A stretch of 15,837 nucleotides of DNA, taken from contig DPGN01000012.1 in assembly GCA_003523185.1 (NCBI GenBank), forward strand, positions 77,636 to 93,472, given 5' to 3'. Position numbers and translations under genes: made by a program. How positions within the stretch are numbered: the first letter of the stretch is position 1; every line of letters begins with the position of its first letter. Shown here piece after piece: positions 15,128 to 15,837 of this stretch. The notes under the pieces are model-generated. The model worked only from the letters and a program-made list of their open reading frames with translations. It did no database searches and was not told the origin of the DNA. Source of the stretch: Halieaceae bacterium (GTDB lineage Bacteria; Pseudomonadota; Gammaproteobacteria; Pseudomonadales; Halieaceae).

Positions 15128-15837
15128 GTGAAGATTGAACGTCTCACTCCAGCCTTGGGCGCCGAAATCGACATTGACCTCGGCAACATCACCGCCAACG
15201 GTGCACAAGCTGTTTACGATGCGCTCATGGCACATCAAGTCGTCTTTTTCCGGGATCAGCAAATGACGCCGGCACAGCATATCGAGCTGGCCAAGCACTT
15301 CGGTGAAATTGACGTGCCGCACCCCGTCTATCAGAACCACCCAGAGATTCCTGCTATTACGGTACTCGAGAACGATGCCAATCGGCCGCCCGATACCAAT
15401 GACTGGCACAAGGACCTGACCTTTCGGGAGTCTCCTCCCTTCATGTCCATTCTGTACGCGAAGAAGGTGCCTGTGACCGGCGGTGACACGCTTTGGGCCA
15501 ATATGGCGCTGGCCTATGACAATCTCGCACCCCATATGCGGGACATGCTTGGAACACTCGAAGCAGTGCACGATATTGGGTGTTTTAGAAACGACTACCT
15601 CGGTAAGGAGTCCAACATCCACGCTATGAACGAGGGCGTTCACAGCAACGGTGCCTGGGTGCACCCGGTCGTAGGGACCCACCCCGTTACCGGCGATAAG
15701 TACATCAACGTAAATCGCTCATTCACTCAGCACATCGTAGGTATGCTCAAAGCGGAGAGCGACCGTCTGCTCGAGTACCTCTACTCACACATTGATCAAC
15801 CGGAACATCAGGTGCGATTCCGCTGGCGCGATAATTC
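15128..15837 (+). CDS. TauD/TfdA-type Fe(II)/2-oxoglutarate dioxygenase, partial at the right edge
   Basis: The first 236 codons of an open frame that continues past the window. It belongs to the taurine/2,4-D dioxygenase family, which hydroxylates small organic acids, often to break C-S, C-N or C-O bonds. Visible are MKIERLTPALGAEI (typical TauD start), HQVVFFRDQQMTPAQH (36-51), the first two iron ligands H94 and D96 in WHKDLTFRESPP, the GGDTLWANM strand, and THPVTGDKYINVNRSFTQHI. The third iron ligand and the 2-oxoglutarate arginine should lie just beyond 15837. The start is GTG with GGGGA about seven bases upstream; the reading begins directly at the conserved N-terminus. Expected full length is about 280 aa. 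Substrate cannot be told: taurine is possible, but no tauABC or sulfonate genes are near. The MFS permease upstream is the likely partner. Confidence 0.88.
   Translation, partial: MKIERLTPALGAEIDIDLGNITANGAQAVYDALMAHQVVFFRDQQMTPAQHIELAKHFGEIDVPHPVYQNHPEIPAITVLENDANRPPDTNDWHKDLTFRESPPFMSILYAKKVPVTGGDTLWANMALAYDNLAPHMRDMLGTLEAVHDIGCFRNDYLGKESNIHAMNEGVHSNGAWVHPVVGTHPVTGDKYINVNRSFTQHIVGMLKAESDRLLEYLYSHIDQPEHQVRFRWRDN

Noticed and set aside
15107..15682. Minus-strand open frame of 191 codons near the right edge
   Set aside because: It is the antisense shadow of the TauD-type dioxygenase, whose plus-strand reading has the conserved H-x-D motif, a ribosome binding site and a typical N-terminus.

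Overview
This window looks like chromosomal DNA of a free-living, aerobic, probably marine proteobacterium. The E. coli-like class II ketol-acid reductoisomerase (all expected active-site positions keep the E. coli numbering) and the E. coli-like MetF suggest a gammaproteobacterium. A marine heterotroph that consumes quaternary amines, of the OM60/Halieaceae kind, would fit, but that placement is inference. Base composition looks even and fairly GC-rich throughout. I saw no tRNA, rRNA, CRISPR array, insertion sequence or phage gene.

Left part (about 1-4900) is housekeeping. metF (minus) and ilvC (plus) are divergent across 323 bases; a near-perfect 20-base palindrome there sits inside the metF promoter. 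galE follows ilvC. Then come two small proteins of unknown function on opposite strands, a four-helix DUF2306-like membrane protein (minus) and a secreted DUF2141-like protein (plus), only 38 bases apart.

Centre (4974-10180) is a minus-strand operon that reads as a catabolic pathway. In transcription order: a gamma-butyrobetaine dioxygenase-like enzyme, a BKACE-family beta-keto acid cleavage enzyme, an L-carnitine dehydrogenase and an acetoacetyl-CoA synthetase. The last three overlap by 1 and 4 bases, so are probably translationally coupled. The predicted route is gamma-butyrobetaine to L-carnitine to 3-dehydrocarnitine, then cleavage with acetyl-CoA to betainyl-CoA plus acetoacetate, with acetoacetate activated to acetoacetyl-CoA. 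No betainyl-CoA thioesterase, dedicated regulator or betaine/carnitine ABC or BCCT transporter is seen in the window.

Right part (10536-15837), all plus strand, is divergent from the operon: an exported M20-family metallopeptidase, a YcaD-like MFS transporter with a long polar C-terminal tail, a second MFS transporter of the anion:cation symporter type, and a TauD-type Fe(II)/2-oxoglutarate dioxygenase that runs off the right edge. The transporter/dioxygenase pair may take up and oxidise another small organic anion or zwitterion; its substrate cannot be told from sequence. The most rewarding targets are the unusual N-terminal domain and substrate pocket of the butyrobetaine dioxygenase-like protein, the missing thioesterase step, the metF operator and the unassigned transporter/dioxygenase pair.
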